From contig NZ_VCNP01000054.1 in NCBI RefSeq assembly GCF_006782915.1, positions 1-64,000 on the forward strand: DNA of 64,000 nt, read 5' to 3'. The notes under the pieces are model-generated. The model was not told the DNA's origin, did no database searches, and saw only the letters and a list, made by a program, of their open reading frames with translations. The translations under genes and the position numbers were made by a program. Position 1 is the stretch's first letter. The number at the start of each line of letters is the position of its first letter. This DNA comes from Streptomyces calvus (GTDB taxonomy: Bacteria > Actinomycetota > Actinomycetes > Streptomycetales > Streptomycetaceae). Shown here piece after piece: positions 61,471 to 64,000 of the stretch.

Positions 61471-61899
61471 ATGACGGACCACACGACTCGTCTCGACCAC
61501 GTCGTCCTGTGGGTGCGCGACCCCATCGCCGCCGCCCACTTCTACGAGCAGGCCGTCGGCCTGGAGCCCGTCCGGCTCACCGACTACTCCGTGGGCGAAG
61601 CACCGTTCCCCTCGGTGCGCGTCAACGAGGAGACCATCCTCGACCTCATGCCGCTGGCCACGGCGGAACGCATGACGATGCTTCCCGGCGCCGCCGAAAG
61701 CTCCGGCCACCCCGTCAACCACGTCTGCCTGTCCCTGCCGGCCGGCGACTTCGACGCTCTCCGCGACCGCCTGGAGGAGCGCTCCGTACCGGTGAGCGAC
61801 CTGGCGCACGACTCCTTCGGAGCACGCGGCCTGGCCCGGCGCAGCTTCTACTTCCGCGACCCGGACGGCAACATCTTCGAGGCGCGGCACTACGACTGA
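61471..61899 (+). CDS. Glyoxalase/VOC superfamily protein
   Basis: A 142-residue VOC-fold protein: RLDHVVLWVRDPIAAAHFYEQAVGLEPV at the N-terminus and RSFYFRDPDGNIFEARHYD at the C-terminus, with HVCLSLP in between. His and Glu residues are at metal-binding positions of the family. The substrate is unknown (lactoylglutathione lyase, dioxygenase or antibiotic-binding roles all occur). ATG 61471 is preferred; ATG 61459 is in frame. Confidence 0.86.
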   Translation: MTDHTTRLDHVVLWVRDPIAAAHFYEQAVGLEPVRLTDYSVGEAPFPSVRVNEETILDLMPLATAERMTMLPGAAESSGHPVNHVCLSLPAGDFDALRDRLEERSVPVSDLAHDSFGARGLARRSFYFRDPDGNIFEARHYD

Positions 61900-61955
61900 G
61901 CGGGCCGCCCGCACCGCCGGCTCCGTCACCAGCGGGCGCCGAAGCACCCGGGCCG

Positions 61956-62510
61956 TCAGAACAACGGCTCGGGCAGCACACCCTCCAGGGCGAGCAACCG
62001 CCTCTTGGTCTCCAGACCGCCCCCGAAGCCGCCGATGCCGCCCCCGCTCTCCACGACCCGGTGGCAGGGCACGACCACCGGCAGCGGATTGGCGCCCATC
62101 GCCGTCCCCACGGCCTGCGCGGCGCCGGGCTGCCCGACCCGGCCGGCCAGATCGCCGTACCCGACGACCGTGCCGAACGGCACGCCTCCGGCCAGCTCCC
62201 GCAGCACCTCGCGGTTGAAGCCGGATATCAGCGACCAGTCCAGCGGCAGGTCGAACGCCTGCCGCTCGCCCGCGAAGTACGCCTCCAGCTGACGTATCGC
62301 CTCGGCCAGCACGGGGTGGCCGGGCTCCTCGACGGGCTCGGTGCCGAGCCGGGACGCCAGCCGGCCGAGCGCGGTGTCGCGCACCTCGTCCGTGGCGTGG
62401 AACACGACGTTGACCAGGCCGTCGCGGGTCGCGGCCAGGAGCAACGGGCCGATGGCGGTACCGACGACCGCCCACCCGACCCGCTGCTCGTACTGCCCAT
62501 GGCTGTCCAT
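61956..62510 (-). CDS. ogt: Methylated-DNA--protein-cysteine methyltransferase
   Basis: A 184-residue suicide repair enzyme that removes alkyl groups from O6-guanine. The active-site motif PVVVPCHRVVESGGGIGGFGGG has the acceptor Cys, and FGTVVGYGDLAGRVGQPGAAQAVG is the DNA-binding helix-turn-helix region with the Arg finger neighbourhood. The start is ATG 62510, which a TACGGT box places as a probable leaderless start. Confidence 0.95.
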   Translation of the reverse strand: MDSHGQYEQRVGWAVVGTAIGPLLLAATRDGLVNVVFHATDEVRDTALGRLASRLGTEPVEEPGHPVLAEAIRQLEAYFAGERQAFDLPLDWSLISGFNREVLRELAGGVPFGTVVGYGDLAGRVGQPGAAQAVGTAMGANPLPVVVPCHRVVESGGGIGGFGGGLETKRRLLALEGVLPEPLF

Positions 62511-62517
62511 GCGCCCC

Positions 62518-62523
62518 ACCGTA
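62518..62523 (-). promoter_or_regulatory. Putative -10 (TACGGT) of ogt
   Basis: On the minus strand TACGGT ends seven bases before the ogt ATG. A GGGG run in between could also act as a weak ribosome site. Confidence 0.5.
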
Positions 62524-62576
62524 CGACCCGCCACTGACAACGCCGGGCCGGCCGGAGCGGCGACGGGAGGGACGGG

Positions 62577-63449
62577 TCAGCCGTCCACCGCCTCCTGGAC
62601 CACGTCGGGCGTGTTGGTGATGATGCCGTCCACGCCGTAACCGTCCACCCGCCGGGCGTTCTCGGCGTCGTTCACGGTCCAGGTGAACACCTCGAGCCGC
62701 TTGCCGTGCGCCCCGCGCAAGGCGTGCACGGCGTCCACGTAGTCGGCCGTCAGCGACCCGTACGACGGGTTGATCTGGTCGGTGAAGGCGGCGTACGAAG
62801 GCAGGTCGGCCACCGGCGGCGTCCCGAGGAACCCGGTCTTCACCGCGGGCTTCAGCTCGTGGACCGTCCGCACGCTGTCCGCGCCGAAGCTCTGCACGAT
62901 CAGCCGGTTGCGCACGTGCTCGCGGTCGAGCCACCCCTCGTTGCTGAGGACCTTGAGGGTCTGCCGCTCGATGCCCGGATACAGCTGGGGATTCTTGAGC
63001 TCCAGCAGCAGCTTCTGGTCGTACCGCTCGACGCGGTGCACGAACTGTTCGAGCGTCGGCACCCGCGCGCCCGCGTACGCGGGGTCGAACCAGCTGCCCG
63101 CGTCCAGACGGGCGATCTCCGCGGCGGTGAAGTCCTTCACCTTCCACGGAGCCCGGTCGGGGAAGACCTCCTCGACGTCGGTGGTGCGCTGCAGGCTGTC
63201 GTCGTGCAGCACGACGAGCTCGCCGTCCTTGGTGCGCTGGACGTCGTTCTCCACCCACTCGACACCGAGTTCGGCCGCCTTGTCGACGGCCGCCAGGGTG
63301 TTCTCCGGCGCGTATGCGGAGGCGCCGCGGTGAGCGATGACCACCGGGCCGGCACCGCTGTCCGCGGCCCGCGCGGGGGAGAACGTGAGCAGGAGGGCGG
63401 CGGTCCCCAGGACCGCGGTGGTCGAGGCGGCGACAGCGCGTGCGTGCAT
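62577..63449 (-). CDS. Secreted glycerophosphodiester phosphodiesterase
   Basis: A 290-residue exported GDPD enzyme that releases glycerol 3-phosphate from phospholipid head groups. A signal peptide covers about residues 1-29, ending in ARA. The GDPD motif starts VVIAHRGASAYAPENTLAA (His40, Glu-Asn-Thr) and continues with VEWVENDVQRTKDGELVVLHDDSL, which holds the metal-binding Glu/Asp and second His. The C-terminal FTWTVNDAENARRVDGYGVDGIITNTP is standard. GAGGAG precedes the ATG. Such enzymes are often phosphate-regulated in Streptomyces; I could not identify a clear PHO box. Confidence 0.94.
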   Translation of the reverse strand: MHARAVAASTTAVLGTAALLLTFSPARAADSGAGPVVIAHRGASAYAPENTLAAVDKAAELGVEWVENDVQRTKDGELVVLHDDSLQRTTDVEEVFPDRAPWKVKDFTAAEIARLDAGSWFDPAYAGARVPTLEQFVHRVERYDQKLLLELKNPQLYPGIERQTLKVLSNEGWLDREHVRNRLIVQSFGADSVRTVHELKPAVKTGFLGTPPVADLPSYAAFTDQINPSYGSLTADYVDAVHALRGAHGKRLEVFTWTVNDAENARRVDGYGVDGIITNTPDVVQEAVDG

Positions 63450-63726
63450 GCGTACTCCTCGCGTTGAACGGTCACGGTCAGCTCAACTCTGACAGCAGAC
63501 GGTCAACGCGAGACGGGCGCAGGATGGCCACAGATTGAACGGTGTTGCCCGAACTCCGCACACTGGTGCCTCACACGTGGGGCAAGGGCGTGTTTCTTTG
63601 CCGGAAAGTCGTTCGACCATTCCGGTGGGGTCATACTCTCTGCGTCAACCCAGGCCGCGTCGCGGTCCCGGGGAGGGGGCTCACATCGGGAATGCGGGAC
63701 GCACACGGCGGGAAGGGCAGCCGCGC

Positions 63727-64000
63727 ATGCAGGGCACGGTCGACGGATTCAGCTACGGCCTGGTCACACCGGTGGTGGCCTACCTCATGGCCTGCCTCGG
63801 CGGCGCCCTCGGCCTGCGCTGTGTCACCAGGGCGATGGTGACGTCCCGGTGCCGGCGTTCCGGCTGGCTCGTCCTGGGGTCCGCCGCCCTCGGCTCCGGC
63901 ATCTGGACGATGCACTTCGTCGCGATGCTGGGCTTCACCATCGAGGGCACGCCCATCCACTACGACCCCGTGATGACGTTCGCCAGCCTGGCCGTCGCCA
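63727..64000 (+). CDS. MHYT-domain sensor protein, N-terminal part
   Basis: The first 91 residues of a membrane sensor cut by the window end. Helices VTPVVAYLMACLGGALGLRCV and GWLVLGSAALGSGIWTMHFVAMLGF are followed by HYDPVMTFASLAVA. SGIWTMHFVAMLGF is the MHYT repeat motif, thought to bind copper and sense oxygen, CO or NO. GGAAGGG lies upstream of the ATG. Whether an output domain follows cannot be seen. Confidence 0.85.
   Translation, partial: MQGTVDGFSYGLVTPVVAYLMACLGGALGLRCVTRAMVTSRCRRSGWLVLGSAALGSGIWTMHFVAMLGFTIEGTPIHYDPVMTFASLAVA

Noticed and set aside
63450..63545. PHO boxes upstream of the glycerophosphodiesterase gene
   Set aside because: GTTGACC, CTGACCGTG and GTTCA words occur, but I could not line up two 11-base direct repeats of the PhoP consensus with confidence.

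Overview
The window is a piece of a Streptomyces chromosome. The base composition is very GC-rich, almost every codon ends in G or C, GTG starts and 4-base GTGA/ATGA overlaps are common, and the polA, rpsA and coaE gene products have the sequences expected of Streptomyces. The presence of polA, rpsA and coaE and the absence of any transposase, integrase, phage gene or tRNA point to a stable chromosomal core segment with accessory genes mixed in. I saw no CRISPR array and no biosynthetic gene cluster.

Layout. Bases 1-5700 carry a five-gene branched-chain amino acid ABC uptake operon (livK-livH-livM-livG-livF, read leftward) with a strong stem-loop between the binding protein and the membrane genes. 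About 1 kb without a convincing gene follows. Then come a hotdog thioesterase and a YdeP-like molybdopterin oxidoreductase, and divergently polA. Downstream of polA there is about 1 kb of short tandem repeats. Bases 13.5-25 kb hold a small hypothetical gene, a DUF4184 membrane protein, a secreted lytic transglycosylase, the helicase hrpB, a methyltransferase, rpsA with a structured leader, a PAC2 protein, coaE, a TPR protein and a small membrane protein. Bases 25-29.4 kb hold a second methyltransferase, a DoxX protein, an S4 RNA-binding protein, a family 5 uracil-DNA glycosylase and a prolyl iminopeptidase.

The accessory part lies between about 29.5 and 53 kb. It contains (i) a tightly packed four-gene locus, 29545-35968, with an FHA-kinase and a kinase fused to WD40 propellers; (ii) formaldehyde dehydrogenase and glycerol uptake genes (glpF-glpK); (iii) a two-gene unit, 41108-42621, whose products share a short HGxxYQxAxD motif, one at its C-terminus and the other near its N-terminus; and (iv) two WhiJ-like regulatory sets (ATP-binding protein, XRE/DUF5753 regulator, DUF397 protein) about 7 kb apart. 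Between and after these sit a FUSC transporter, a deaminase of the MTA/SAH type, a DUF899 protein and a DUF574-type methyltransferase.

The right part (53.5-64 kb) has an orphan gltD, a DUF1772 membrane protein, a DUF2293 protein, a uridine-kinase-like protein without a P-loop lysine, a CBS protein, corA, the pseudouridine catabolic pair psuG-psuK, a glyoxalase-fold protein, ogt, a secreted glycerophosphodiesterase and the start of an MHYT sensor protein cut by the window end.

Two themes recur. Short tandem repeats (9 to 72 bases) occur in many intergenic gaps and also inside genes, including inside conserved domains of the FHA-kinase. Several genes also have a TANNNT hexamer 6-7 bases before the start codon, the arrangement expected of leaderless mRNAs. 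The best candidates for an undescribed system are the shared-motif pair at 41.1-42.6 kb and the double-kinase locus at 29.5-36 kb.
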